Below are positions 23,701 through 38,700 of a stretch of 64,000 nt of DNA, in pieces. Under the pieces are notes generated by a model. That model was not told where the DNA came from. It made no database searches and saw nothing but the letters and a program-made list of their open reading frames with translations. The stretch is from Eunapius fragilis (Eukaryota; Porifera; Demospongiae; Spongillida; Spongillidae): NCBI GenBank assembly GCA_963681505.1, contig OY811978.1:1-64000 (forward strand), in the 5' to 3' direction. The first letter of the stretch is position 1. Each line of letters begins with the position of its first letter. The position numbers and the translations under genes were made by a program.

Positions 23701-26700
23701 CATAACAAAGCAGATATGCTCGGGGTGGCATTAAAAAGAGATAAAGGAGTGGTTACTGCTATCTTCCATGTGTGCAGTGGTTTGCTCATATTGCATGTCT
23801 CATCAACACCTCGATGCTAAGATAGACAATGTTTCCCATAGAGATGTATGGGTGGTTTCCCATAGGAATGTATGGGTGGGAACCTACTTTTGAATCGCTT
23901 GGTAAACCCATACCGAAGCAGGTATGCTCGGGGTGGCATTTAAAACAGATAGAGGAGTGGTTACTGCTATCTTCCATGTGTGCAGTAGTTTCCTCATATT
24001 GCATGTCTCATCAACACCTCGATGCTAAGATAGTCAAAATTTTCCCATAGAAATGTATGGGTGGGAACCTACTTTTGAATCACTTGGTAAACCCATTCCA
24101 AAGCAGGCATCCTCAGGGTTGCATTAAAAAGAGATAGAGGAGTGGTTACTGCTACCTTCCATGTGTGCAGTGGTTTGCTCATATTGCATGCCTCATCAAC
24201 ACCTCGATGCTAAGATAGTCAATATTTCCCATAGAAATGTATGGGTGGAAACCTACTTTTGAATCGCTTGGTAAACCCATACCAAAGCAGGTATCCTCGG
24301 GGTGGCATTTAAAACAGATAGAGGAATGGTTACTGCTATCTTCCATGTGTGCAGTGGTTTGCTCATATTGCATGCCTCATCAACACCTCGATGCTAAGAT
24401 AGTCAATATTTCCCATAGAGATGTATGGGTGGTTTCCCATAGTAATGTATGGGTGGGAACCTACTTTTGAATCGCTTGGTAAACCCATAACAAAGCAGAT
24501 ATGCTCGGGGTGGCATTGAAAAGAGATAAAGGAGTGGTTACTGCTATCTTCCATGTGTGCAGTGGTTTGCTCATATTGCATGTCTCATCAACTCCTCGAT
24601 GCTAAGATAGTCAAAATTTTCCCATAGAAATGTATGGGTGGGAACCTACTTTTGAATCGCTTGGTAAACCCATACAAAAGCAGATATGCTCGGGGTGGCA
24701 TTAAAAAGAGATAGAGGAGTGGTTACTGCTATCTTCCATGTGTGCAGTGGTTTGCTCATATTGCATGTCTCATCAACACCTCAATGCTAAGATAGTCAAT
24801 ATTACTTATAGACATGTATGGGTGGTTTCCCATAGGAATGTATGGGTGGGAACCTACTTTTGAATCGCTTGGTAAACCCATACCGAAGCAAGTATGCTCG
24901 GGGTGGCATTTAAAACAAATGGAGGAGTGGTTACTGCTATCTTCCATGTGTGCAGTGGTTTGCTCATATTGCATGTCTCATCAACACCTCGATGCTAAGA
25001 TAGTCAAAAATTTCCCATAGAGATGTATGGATGGTTTCCCTTAAGAATGTATGGGTGGGAACCTACTCTTGAATCGCTTGGGTTACCCATACCGAAGCAG
25101 GTATGCTCGGCGTGGCATTTAAACCAGATAGAGGAATGGTTACTGCTATCTTCCATGTGTGCAGTGGTTTGCTCATATTGCATGTCTCATCAACACCTCG
25201 ATGCTAAGATAGTCAAAAATTTCCCATAGAAATGTATGGGTGGGAACCTACTTTTGAATCGCTTGGTAAACCCATACCAAAGCAGGTATCCTCGGGGTGG
25301 CATTTAAAACAGATAGAGGAATGGTTACTGCTATCTTCCATGTGTGCAGTGGTTTGCTCATATTGCATGTCTCATCAACACCTCGATGCTAAGATAGTCA
25401 ATATTTCCCATAGAGATGTATGGATGGTTTCCCTTAAGAATGTATGGGTGGGAACCTACTTTTGAATCGCTTGGGTTACCCATACCGAAGCAGGTATGCT
25501 CGGGGTGGCATTTAAACCAGATAGAGGAATGGTTACTGCTATCTTCCATGTGTGCAGTGGTTTGCTCATATTGCATGTCTCATCAACACCTCGATGCTAA
25601 GATAGTCAAAAATTTCCCATAGAAATGTATGGGTGGGAACCTACTTTTGAATCGCTTGGTAAACCCAAACCAAAGCAGGTATCCTCGGGGTGGCATTTAA
25701 AACAGATAGAGGAATGGTTACTGCTATCTTCCATGTGTGCAGTGGTTTGCTCATATTGCATGCCTCATCAACACCTCGATGCTAAGATAGTCAATATTTG
25801 CCATAGAGATGTATGGGTGGTTTCCCATAGGAATGTATGGGTGGGAACCTACTTTTGAATCGCTTGGGTAACCCATACCGAAGCAGGTATGCTCGGGGTG
25901 GCATTTAAAACAGATAGAGGAATGGTTACTGCTATCTTCCGTGTGTGCAGTGGTTTGCTCATATTGCATGTCTCATCAGCACCTCGATGCTAAGATAATC
26001 AAAAATTTCCCATAGAAATGTATGGGTGGGAACCTACTATTGAATCGCTTGGTAAACCCATTCCAAAGCAGGTATCGTCGGGGTGGCATTAAAAAGAGAT
26101 AGAGGAGTGGTTACTGCTATCTTCTATGTGTGCAGTGGTTTGCTCATATTGCATGCCTCATCAACACCTCGATGCTAAGATAGTCAATATTTCCCACAGA
26201 GATGTATGGATGGTTTCCCATTGGAATGTATGGGTGGGAACCTACTTTTGAATCGCTTGGGTAACCCATACCGAAGCAGGTATGCTCGGGGTGGCATTGA
26301 AAACAGATACTGCTATCTTCCATGTGTGCAGTGGTTTGCTCATATTGCATGTCTCATCAACACCTCGATGCTAAGAAAGTCAATATTTCCCATAGAGATG
26401 TATAGGTGGTTTCCCATAGGAATGTATGGGTGGGAACCTACTTTTGAATCGCTTGGGTAACCCATACCGAAGCAGGTATGCTCGGGGTGGCATTTAAAAC
26501 AGATAGAGGAATGGTTACTGCTATCTTCCATGTGTGCAGTGGTTTGCTATTATTGCATGTCTCATCAACACCTCGATGCTAAGAAAGTCAAAAATTTCCC
26601 ATTGAAATGTATGGGTGGGAACCTACTTTTGAATCGGTTGGTAAACCCATACCAAAGCAGGTATCCTCGGGGTGGCATTTAAAACAGATAGAGGAATGGT

Positions 26701-29700
26701 TACTGCTATCTTCCATGTGTGCAATGGTTTGCTCATATTGCATGCCTCATCAACACCTCGATGCTTAGATAGTCAATATTTCCCATAGAGATGTATGGGT
26801 GGTTTCCCATATGAATGTATGGGTGGGACCCTACTTTTGAATCGCTTGGTAAACCCATACCGAAGCAGGTATGCTCGGGGTGGCATTTAAAACAGATAGA
26901 GGAGTGGTTACTGCTATCTTCCATGTGTGCAGTGGTTTGCTCATATTGCATGTCTCATCAACACCTCGATGCTAAGATAGTCAAAAATTTCCCATAGTAA
27001 TGTATGGGTGGGAACCTACTTTTGAATCGCTTGGTAAACCCATAACATAGCAGATATGCTCAGGGTGGCATTAAAAAGAGATAAAGGAGTGGTTACTGCT
27101 ATCTTCCATGTGTGCAGTGGTTTGCTCATATTGCATGTCTCATCAACACCTCGATGCTAAGATAGTCAATATTTCCCATAGAGATGTATGGGTGGTTTCC
27201 CATATGAATGTATGGGTGGGACCCTACTTTTGAATCGCTTGGTAAACCCATACCGAAGCAGGTATGCTCGGGGTGGCATTTAAAACAGATAGAGGAGTGG
27301 TTACTGCTATCTTCCATGTGTGCAGTGGTTTGCTCGTATTGCATGTCTCATCAACACCTCGATGCTAAGATAGTCAATATTTCCCATAGAGATGTATGGG
27401 TGGTTTCCCATAGGAATGTATGGGTGGGAACCTACTTTTGAATCGCTTGGTAAACCCATACCGAAGCAAGTATGCTCGGGGTGGCATTTAAAACAAATGG
27501 AGGAGTGGTTACTGCTATCTTCCATGTGTGCAGTGGTTTGCTCATATTGCATGTCTCATCAACACCTCGATGCTAAGATAGTCAAAAATTTCCCATAGTA
27601 ATGTATGGGTGGGAACCTACTTTTGAATCGCTTGGTAAACCCATAACAAAGCAGATATGCTCGGGGTGGCATTAAAAAGAGATAAAGGAGTGGTTACTGC
27701 TATCTTCCATGTGTGCAGTGGTTTGCTCATATTGCATGTCTCATCAACACCTCGATGCTAAGATAGTCAAAAATTTCCCATAGAAATGTATGGGTGGGAA
27801 CCTACTTTTGAATCGCTTGGTAAACCCATACCAAAGCAGGTATCCTCGGGATGGCATTTAAAACAGATAGAGGAATGGTTACTGCTATCTTCCATGTGTG
27901 CAGTGGTTTGCTCATATTGCATGCCTCATCAACACCTCGATGCTAAGATAGTCAATTTTTGCCATAGAGATGTATGGGTGGTTTCCCATAGGAATGTATG
28001 GGTGGGTACCTACTTTTGAATCGCTTGGGTAACCCATACCGAAGCAGGTATGCTCGGGGTGGCATTTAAAACAGATAGAGGAATGGTTACTGCTATCTTC
28101 CATGTGTGCAGTGGTTTGCTCATATTGCATGTCTCATCAACACCTCGATGCTAAGATAGTCAAAAATTTCCCATAGAAATGTATGGGTGGGAACCTACTT
28201 TTGAATCGCTTGGTAAACCCATACCAAAGCAGGTATCCTCGGGGTGGCATTTAAAACAGATAGAGGAATGGATACTGCTATCTTCCATGTGTGCAGTGGT
28301 TTGCTCATATTGCATGCCTCATCAACACCTCGATGCTAAGATAGTCAATATTTGCCATAGAGATGTATGGGTGGTTTCCCATAGGAATGTATGGGTGGGA
28401 ACCTACTTTTGAATCGCTTGGGTAACCCATACCGAAGCAGGTATGCTCGGGGTGGCATTTAAAACAGATAGAGGAATGGTTACTGCTATCTTCCGTGTGT
28501 GCAGTGGTTTGCTCATATTGCATGTCTCATCAACACCTCGATGCTAAGATAATCAAAAATTTCCCATAGAAATGTATGGGTGGGAACCTACTTTTGAATC
28601 GCTTGGTAAACCCATTCCAAAGCAGGTATCGTCGGGGTGGCATTAAAAAGAGATAGAGGAGTGGTTACTGCTATCTTCTATGTGTGCAGTGGTTTGCTCA
28701 TATTGCATGCCTCATCAACACCTCGATGCTAAGATAGTCAATATTTCCCACAGAGATGTATGGATGGTTTCCCATTGGAATGTATGGGTGGGAACCTACT
28801 TTTGAATCGCTTGGGTAACCCATACCGAAGCAGGTATGCTCGGGGTGGCATTGAAAACAGATACTGCTATCTTCCATGTGTGCAGTGGTTTGCTCATATT
28901 GCATGTCTCATCAACACCTCGATGCTAAGAAAGTCAATATTTCCCATAGAGATGTATAGGTGGTTTCCCATAGGAATGTATGAGTGGGAACCTACTTTTG
29001 AATCGCTTGGGTAACCCATACCGAAGCAGGTATGCTCGGGGTGGCATTTAAAACAGATAGAGGAATGGTTACTGCTATCTTCCATGTGTGCAGTGGTTTG
29101 CTATTATTGCATGTCTCATCAACACCTCGATGCTAAGAAAGTCAAAAATTTCCCATTGAAATGTATGGGTGGGAACCTACTTTTGAATCGGTTGGTAAAC
29201 CCATACCAAAGCAGGTATCCTCGGGGTGGCATTTAAAACAGATAGAGGAATGGTTACTGCTATCTTCCATGTGTGCAGTGGTTTGCTCATATTGCATGTC
29301 TCATCAACACCTCGATGCTAAGATAGTCAATATTTCCCATAGAGATGTATGGGTGGTTTCCTATATGAATGTATGGGTGGGACCCTACTTTTGAATCGCT
29401 TGGTAAACCCATACCGAAGCAGGTATGCTCGGGGTGGCATTTAAAACAGATAGAGGAGTGGTTACTGCTATCTTCCATGTGTGCAGTGGTTTGCTCATAT
29501 TGCATGTCTCATCAACACCTCGATGCTAAGATAGTCAATATTTCCAATAGAGATGTATGGGTGGTTTCCCATAGGAATGTATGGGTGGGAACCTACTTTT
29601 GAATCGCTTGGTAAACCCATACCGAAGCAAGTATGCTCGGGGTGGCATTTAAAACAAATGGAGGAGTGGTTACTGCTATCTTCCATGTGTGCAGTGGTTT

Positions 29701-32700
29701 GCTCATATTGCATGTCTCATCAACACCTCGATGCTAAAATAGTCAAAAATTTCCCATAGTAATGTATGGGTGGGAACCTACTTTTGAATCGCTTGGTAAA
29801 CCCATAACAAAGCAGATATGCTCGGGGTGGCATTAAAAAGAGATAAAGGAGTGGTTACTGCTATCTTCCATGTGTGCAGTGGTTTGCTCATATTGCATGT
29901 CTCATCAACTCCTCGATGCTAAGATAGTCAAAATTTTCCCATAGAAATGTATGGGTGGGAACCTACTTTTGAATCGCTTGGTAATCCCATACAAAAGCAG
30001 ATGTGCTCGGGGTGGCATTAAAAAGAGATAGAGGAGTGGTTACTGCTATCTTCCATGTGTGCAGTGGTTTGCTCATATTGCATGTCTCATCAACACCTCG
30101 ATGCTAAGATAGTCAAAAATTTCCCATAGAAATGTATGGGTGGGAACCTACTTTTGAATCGCTTGGTAAACCCATAACAAAGCAGATATGCTCAAGGTGG
30201 CATTAAAAAAAGATAGAGAAGTGGTTACTGCTATCTTCCGTGTGTGCAGTGGTTTGCTCATATTGCATGTCTCATCAACACCTCGATGCTAAGATAGTCA
30301 ATATTTCTTATAGACATGTATGGGTGGTTTCCCATAGGAATGTATGGGTGGGAACCTACTTTTGAATCGCTTGGTAGACCCATACCGAAGCAAGTATGCT
30401 CGGGGTGGCATTTAAAACAAATGGAGGAGTGGTTACTGCTATCTTCCATGTGTGCAGTGGTTTGCTCATATTGCATGTCTCATCAACACCTCGATGCTAA
30501 GATAGTCAAAAATTTCCCATAGTAATGTATGGGTGGGAACCTACTTTTGAATCGCTTGGTAAACCCATACAAAAGCAGATATGCTCGGGGTGGCATTAAA
30601 AAGAGATAGAGGAGTGGTTACTGCTATCTTCCATGTGTGCAGTGGTTTGCTCATATTGCATGTCTCATCAACACCTCGATGCTAAGATAGTCAATATTTC
30701 TTATAGACATGTATGGGTGGTTTCCCATAGGAATGTATGGGTGGGAACCTACTTTTGAATCGCTTGGTAAACCCATACCGAAGCAAGTATGCTCGGGGTG
30801 GCATTTAAAACAAATGGAGGAGTGGTTACTGCTATCTTCCATGTGTGCAGTGGTTTGCTCATATTGCATGTCTCATCAACACCTCGATGCTAAGATAGTC
30901 AAAAATTTCCCATAGTAATGTATGGGTGGGAACCTACTTTTGAATCGCTTGGTAAACCCATAACAAAGCAGATATGCTCGGGGTGGCATTGAAAAGAGAT
31001 AAAGGAGTGGTTACTGCTATCTTCCATGTGTGCAGTGGTTTGCTCATATTGCATGTCTCATCGACTCCTCGATGCTAAGATAGTCAAAATTTTCCCATAG
31101 AAATGTATGGGTGGCAACCTACTTTTGAATCGCTTGGTAAACCCATACAAAAGCAGATATGCTCGGGGTGGCATTAAAAAGAGATAGAGGAGTGGTTACT
31201 GCTATCTTCCATGTGTGCAGTGGTTTGCTCATATTGCATGTCTCATCAACACCTCGATGCTAAGATAGTCAATATTTCTTATAGACATGTATGGGTGGTT
31301 TCCCATAGGAATGTATGGGTGGGAACCTACTTTTGAATCGCTTGGTAAACCCATACCGAAGCAAGTATGCTCGGGGTGGCATTTAAAACAAATGGAGGAG
31401 TGGTTACTGCTATCTTCCATGTGTGCAGTGGTTTGCTCATATTGCATGTCTCATCAACACCTCGATGCTAAGATAGTCAAAAATTTCCCATAGTAATGTA
31501 TGGGTGGGAACCTACTTTTGAATCGCTTGGTAAACCCATGACAAAGCAGATATGCTCGGGGTGGCATTAAAAAGAGATAAAGGAGTGGTTACTGCTATCT
31601 TCCATGTGTGCAGTGGTTTGCTCATATTGCATGTCTCATCAACACCTCGATGCTAAGATAGACAATATTTCCCATAGAGATGTATGGGTGGTTTCCCATA
31701 GGAATGTATGGGTGGGAACCTACTTTTGAATCGCTTGGTAAACCCATACCGAAGCAGGTATGCTCAGGGTGGCATTTAAAACAGATAGAGGAGTGGTTAC
31801 TGCTATCTTCCATGTGTGCAGTAGTTTCCTCATATTGCATGTCTCATCAACACCTCGATGCTATGATAGTCAAAATTTTCCCATAGAAATGTATGGGTGG
31901 GAACCTACTTTTGAATCGCTTGGTAAACCCATTCCAAAGCAGGCATCCTCAGGGTTGCATTAAAAAGAGATAGAGGAGTGGTTACTGCTACCTTCCATGT
32001 GTGCAGTGGTTTGCTCATATTGCATGCCTCATCAACACCTCGATGCTAAGATAGTCAATATTTCCCATAGAAATGTATGGATGGGAACCTACTTTTGAAT
32101 CGCTTGGTAAACCCATACCAAAGCAGGTATCCTCGGGGTGGCATTTAAAACAGATAGAGGAATGGTTACTGCTATCTTCCATGTGTGCAGTGGTTTGCTC
32201 ATATTGCATGCCTCATCAACACCTCGATGCTAAGATAGTCAATATTTCCCATGGAGATGTAAGGGTGGTTTCCCATAGTAATGTATGGGTGGGAACCTAC
32301 TTTTGAATCGCTTGGTTAACCCATAACAAACCAGATATGCTCGGGGTGGCATTGAAAAGAGATAAAGGAGTGGTTACTGCTATCTTCCATGTGTGCAGTG
32401 GTTTGCTCATATTGCATGTCTCATCAACTCCTCGATGCTAAGATAGTCAAAATTTTCCCATAGAAATGTATGGGTGGGAACCTACTTTTGAATCGCTTGG
32501 TAAACCCATACAAAAGCAGATATGCTCGGGGTGGCATTAAAAAGAGATAGAGGAGTGGTTACTGCTATCATCCATGTGTGCAGTGGTTTGCTCATATTGC
32601 ATGTCTCATCAACACCTCAATGCTAAGATAGTCAATATTTCTTACAGACATGTATGGGTGGTTTCCCATAGGAATGTATGGGTGGGAACCTACTTTTGAA

Positions 32701-35700
32701 TCGCTTGGTAAACCCATACCGATGCTCGGGGTGGCATTTAAAACAAATGGAGGAGTGGTTACTGCTATCTTCCATGTGTGCAGTGGTTTGCTCATATTGC
32801 ATGTCTCATCAACACCTCGATGCTAAGATAGTCAAAAATTTCCCATAGTAATGTATGGGTGGGAACCTACTTTTGAATCGCTTGGTAAACCCACAACAAA
32901 GCAGATATGCTCAGGGTGGCATTAAAAAGAGATAAAGGAGTGGTTACTGCTATCTTCCATGTGTGCAGTGGTTTGCTCATATTGCATGTCTCATCAACAC
33001 CTCGATGCTAAGATAGACATTATTTCCCATAGAGATGTATGGGTGGTTTCCCATAGGAATGTATGGGTGGGAACCTACTTTTGAATCGCTTGGTAAACCC
33101 ATACCGAAGCAGGTATGCTCGGGGTGGCATTTAAAACAGATAGAGGAGTGGCTACTGCTATCTTCCATGTGTGCAGTAGTTTGCTCATATTGCATGTCTC
33201 ATCAACACCTCGATGCTAAGATAGTCAAAATTATCCCATAGAAATGTATGGGTGGGAACCTACTTTTGAATCGCTTGGTAAACCCATACCAAAGCAGGTA
33301 TCCTCGGGGTGGCATTTAAAACAGATAGAGGAATGGTTACTGCTATCTTCCATGTGTGCAGTGGTTTGCTCATATTGCATGCCTCATCAACACCTCGATG
33401 CTAGGATAGTCAATATTTCCCATAGAGATGTATGGGTGGTTTCCCATAGGAATGTATGGGTGGGAACCTACTTTTGAATCGCTTGGGTAACCCATACCGA
33501 AGCAGGTATGCTCGGGGTGGCATTTAAAACAGATAGAGGAATGGTTACTGCTATCTTCCATGTGTGCAGTGGTTTGCTCAAATTGCATGTCTCATCAACA
33601 CCTCGATGCTAAGATAATCAAAAATTTCCCATAGAAATACATGGGTGGGAACCTACTTTTGAATCGCTTGGTAAACCCATTCCAAAGCAGGCATCCTCAG
33701 GGTGGCATTAAAAAGAGATAGAGGAGTGGTTACTGCTACCTTCCATGTGTGCAGTGGTTTGCTCATTTTGCATGCCTCATCAACACCTCGATGCTAAGAT
33801 AGTCAATATTTCCCATAGAGATGTATGGATGGTTTCCCTTAAGAATGTATCGGTGGGAACCTACTCTTGAATTGCTTGGGTAACCCATACCGAAGCAGGT
33901 ATGCTCGGGGTGGCATTTAAAAGCAGATAGAGGAATGGTTACTGCTATCTTCCATGTGTGCAGTGGTTTGCTCATATTGCATGTCTCATCAACACCTCGA
34001 TGCTAAGATAATCATAAATTTCCCATTGAAATATATTGGTGGGAACCTACTTTTGAATCGCTTGGTAAACCCATTCCAAAGCAGGCATCCTCAGGGTGGC
34101 ATTAAAAAGAGATAGAGGAGTGGTTACTGCTACCTTCCATGTGTGCAGTGGTTTGCTCATATTGCATGCCTCATCAACACCTCGATGCTAAGATAGTCAA
34201 TATTTCCCATAGAGATGTATGGATGGTTTCCCTTAAGAATGTATCGGTGGGAACCTACTTTTGAATTGCTTGGGTAACCCATACCGAAGCAGGTATGCTC
34301 GGGGTGGCATTTAAAAGCAGATAGAGGAATGGTTACTGCTATCTTCCATGTGTGCAGTGGTTTGCTCATATTGCATGTCTCATCAACACCTCGATGCTAA
34401 GATAGTCAATAATTTCCCATAGAAATGTATGGGTGGGAACCTACTTTTGAATCGCTTGGTAAACCCATACCAAAGCAGATCCTCGGGGTGGCATTTAAAA
34501 CAGATAGAGGAATGGTTACTGCTATCTTCCATGTGTGCAGTGGTTTGCTCATATTGCATGCCTCATCAACACCTCGATGCTAAGATAGTCAATATTTCCC
34601 ATATGGATGTATGGCTGGTATCCCATAGGATTGTATGGGTGGGAACCTACTTTTGAATCGCTTGGTAAACCCATGTCGAAGCAGGTATGCTCGAGGTGGC
34701 ATTTAAAACAGATAGAGGAGTGGTTACTGCTATCTTCCATGTGTGCAGTGGTTTGCTCCTATTGCATATCTCATCAACACCTCGATGCTAAGATAGTCAA
34801 AAATTTCCCATAGAAATGTATGGGTGGGAACCTACTTTTGAATCGCTTAGTTAACCCATACCGAAGCAGGTATGCTTGGGGTGGCATTTAAAAATGATAA
34901 AGGAGTGGTTACTGCTATCTTCCTAGTGTGCAGTGGTTTGCTCATTTAGCATGTCTCATCAACACCTCGATGCTAAGATAGTCAATATTTCTCATTGAGA
35001 TGTTTGGGTGGTTTCCCATAGGAATATATGGGTAGGAACCTACTATTGAATCGCTTGGTTAACCCATACCAAAGCAGGTATGCTCGGGGTGGCATTTAAA
35101 ACAGATAGAGGAGTGGTTACTGCTATCTTCCATGTGTGCAGTGGTTTGCTCATATTGCATGTCTCATCAACACCTCGATGCTAAAATAGTCAAAAATTTC
35201 CCATAGAAATGTATGGGTGGGAACTTACTTTTGAATCGCTTGGTAAACCCATACCAAAGCAGGGATGCTCGGGGTGGCATAAAAAAGAGATAGAGGAGTG
35301 GTTACTGCTATCTTCCATGTGTACAATGGTTTGCTCATATTGCATGTCTCATCAACACCTCGATGCTAATATAGTCATCATATCCCAAAGAGATGTATGG
35401 GTGGTTTCCCATCGGAATGTATGGGTGGGAACCTACTTTTGAATTCCTTTGTAAACCCATACCGAAGCAGGTATGCTTGGGGTGGCATTAAAAAAAGATA
35501 GAGGAGTGGTTACTACTACCTTCCATGTGTGCAGAGGTTTGCTCATATTGCATGCCTCATCAACACCTCGATGCTAAGATAGTCAATATTTCCCATAGAA
35601 ATGTATGGGTGGGAACCTACTTTTGAATCGCATGGTAAACCCATACAAAAGCAGATATGCTCGGGGTGGCATTAAAAAGAGATAGAGGAGTGGTTACTGC

Positions 35701-38700
35701 TATCTTCCATGTGTGCAGTGGTTTGCTCATATTGCATGTCTCATCAACACCTCGATGCTAAGATAGTCATTATTTCTTATAGACATGTATGGGTGGTTTC
35801 CCATAGGAATGTATGGGTGGGAACCTACTTTTGAATCGCTTGGAAAACCCATACCGAAGCAAGTATGCTCGGGGTGGCATTTAAAACAAATAGAGGAGTG
35901 GTTACTGCTATCTTCCATGTGTGCAGTGGTTTGCTCATACTGCATGTCTCATCAACACCTCGATGCTAAGATAGTCATTATTTCCCTTAGAGATGTATAG
36001 GTGGTTTCCCATAGGAATGTATGGGTGGGAACCTACTTTTGAATCGCTTGGTAAACCCATACCGAAGCAGGTATGCTCGGGGTGGCATTTAAAACAGATA
36101 GAGGAGTGGTTACTGCTATCTTCCATGTGTGCAGTGGTTTGCTCATATTGCATGTCTTATCAACACCTCGATGCTAAGATAGTCAATATTTCCCATAGAG
36201 ATGTATGGGTGGTTTCCCATAGGAGTGTATGGGTGGGAACCTACTTTTGAATCGCTTGGTAAACCCATACCGAAGCAGGTATGCTCGGGGTGGCATTTAA
36301 AACAGATAGAGGAGTGGTTACTGCTATCTTCCATGTGTGCAGTGGTTTGCTCATATTGCATGTCTCATCAACACCTCGATGCTACGATAGTCAAAAATTT
36401 CCCATAGAAATGCATGGGTGGGAACCTACTTTTGAATCGCATGGTAAACCCAAAACAAAGCAGATATGCTCGGGGTGGCATTAGAAAGAGATAGAGGAGT
36501 GGTTACTGCTATCTTCCATGTGTGCAGTGGTTTGCTCATATTGCATGTCTCATCAACACCTCGATGCTAAGATAGTCAATATTTCCCATAGAGATGTATG
36601 GGTGGTTTCCCATAGGAATGTATGGGTGGGAACCTACTTTTGAATCGCTTGGTAAACCCATACCGAAGCAGGTATGCTCGGGGTGGCATTTGAAACAGAT
36701 AGAGGAGTGGTTACTGCTATCTTCCATGTGTGCAGTGGGTTGCTATTACTGCATGTCTCATCAACACCTCGATGCTAAGATAGTCAATATTTCCCATATG
36801 GATGTATGGCTGGTTTCCCATAGGAGTGTATGGGTGGGAACCTACTTTTGAATCGCTTGGTAAACCCATACCGAAGCAGGTATGCTCGGGGTGGCATTTA
36901 AAACAGATAGAGGAGTGGTTACTGCTATCTTCCATGTGTGCAGTGGTTTGCTCATATTGCATGTCTCATCAACACCTCGATGCTAAGATAGTCAAAAATT
37001 TCCCATAGAAATGCATGGGTGGGAACCTACTTTTGAATCGCATGGTAAACCCATAACAAAGCAGATATGCTCGGGGTGGCATTAGAAAGATATAGAGGAG
37101 TGGTTACTGCTATCTTCCATGTGTGCAGTGGTTTGCTCATATTGCATGTCTCATCAACACCTCGATGCTAAGATAGTCAATATTTCCCATAGAGATGTAT
37201 GGGTGGTTTCCCATAGGAATGTATGGGTGGGAACCTACTTTTGAATCGCTTGGTAAACCCATACCGAAGCAGGTATGCTCGGGGTGGCATTTAAAACAGA
37301 TAGAGGTGTGGTTACTGCTATCTTCCATGTGTGCAGTGGGTTGCTATTACTGCATGTCTCATCAACACCTCGATGCTAAGATTGTCAATATATCCCATGT
37401 GGATGTATGGCTGGTATCCCATAGGAATGTATGGGTGGGAACCTACTTTTGAATCGCTTGGTAAACCCATATCGAAGCAGGTATGCTCGGGGTGTCATTT
37501 AAAACAGATAGAGGAGTGGTTACTGCTATCTTCCATGTGTGCAGTGGTTTGCTCCTATTGCATATCTCATCAACACCTCGATGCTAAGATAGTCAAAAAT
37601 TTCCCATAGAAATGTATGGGTGGGAACCTACTTTTGAATCGCTTAGTTAACCCATACCGAAGCAGGTATGCTTGGGGTGGCATTTAAAAATGATAAAGGA
37701 GTGGTTACTGCTATCTTCCTAGTGTGCAGTGGTTTGCTCATATTGCATGTCTCATCAACACCTCGATGCTAAGATAGTCAATATTTCTCATAGAGATGTT
37801 TGGGTGGTTTCCCATAGGAATATATGGGTAGGAACCTACAATTGAATCGCTTGGTTAACCCATACCAAAGCAGGTATGCTCGGGGTGGCATTTAAAACAG
37901 ATAGAGGAGTGGTTACTGCTATCTTCCATGTGTGCAGTGGTTTGCTCATATTGCATGTCTCATCAACACCTCGATGCTAAAATAGTCAAAAATTTCCCAT
38001 AGAAATGTATGGGTGGGAACTTACTTTTGAATCGCTTGGTAAACCCATACCAAAGCAGGGATGCTCGGGGTGGCATAAAAAAGAGATAGAGGAGTGGTTA
38101 CTGCTATCTTCCATGTGTACAATGGTTTGCTCATATTGCATGTCTCATCAACACCTCGATGCTAATATAGTCATCATTTCCCAAAGAGATGTATGGGTGG
38201 TTTCCCATAGGAATGTATGGGTGGGAACCTACTTTTGAATTCCTTTGTAAACCCATACCGAAGCAGGTATGCTTGGGGTGGCATTAAAAAGAGATAGAGG
38301 AGTGGTTACTACTACCTTCCATGTGTGCAGTGGTTTGCTCATATTGCATGCCTCATCAACACCTCGATGCTAAGATAGTCAATATTTCCCATAGAAATGT
38401 ATGGGTGGGAACCTACTTTTGAATCGCTTGGTAAACCCATACAAAAGCAGATATGCTCGGGGTGGCTTTAAAAAGAGATAGAGGAGTGGTTACTGCTATC
38501 TTCCATGTGTGCAGTGGTTTGCTCATATTGCATGTCTCATCAACACCTCGATGCTAAGATAGTCAATATTTCTTATAGACATGTATGGGTGGTTTCCCAT
38601 AGGAATGTATGGGTGGGAACCTACTTTTGAATCGCTTGGAAAACCCATACCGAAGCAAGTATGCTCGGGGTGGCATTTAAAACAAATAGAGGAGTGGTTA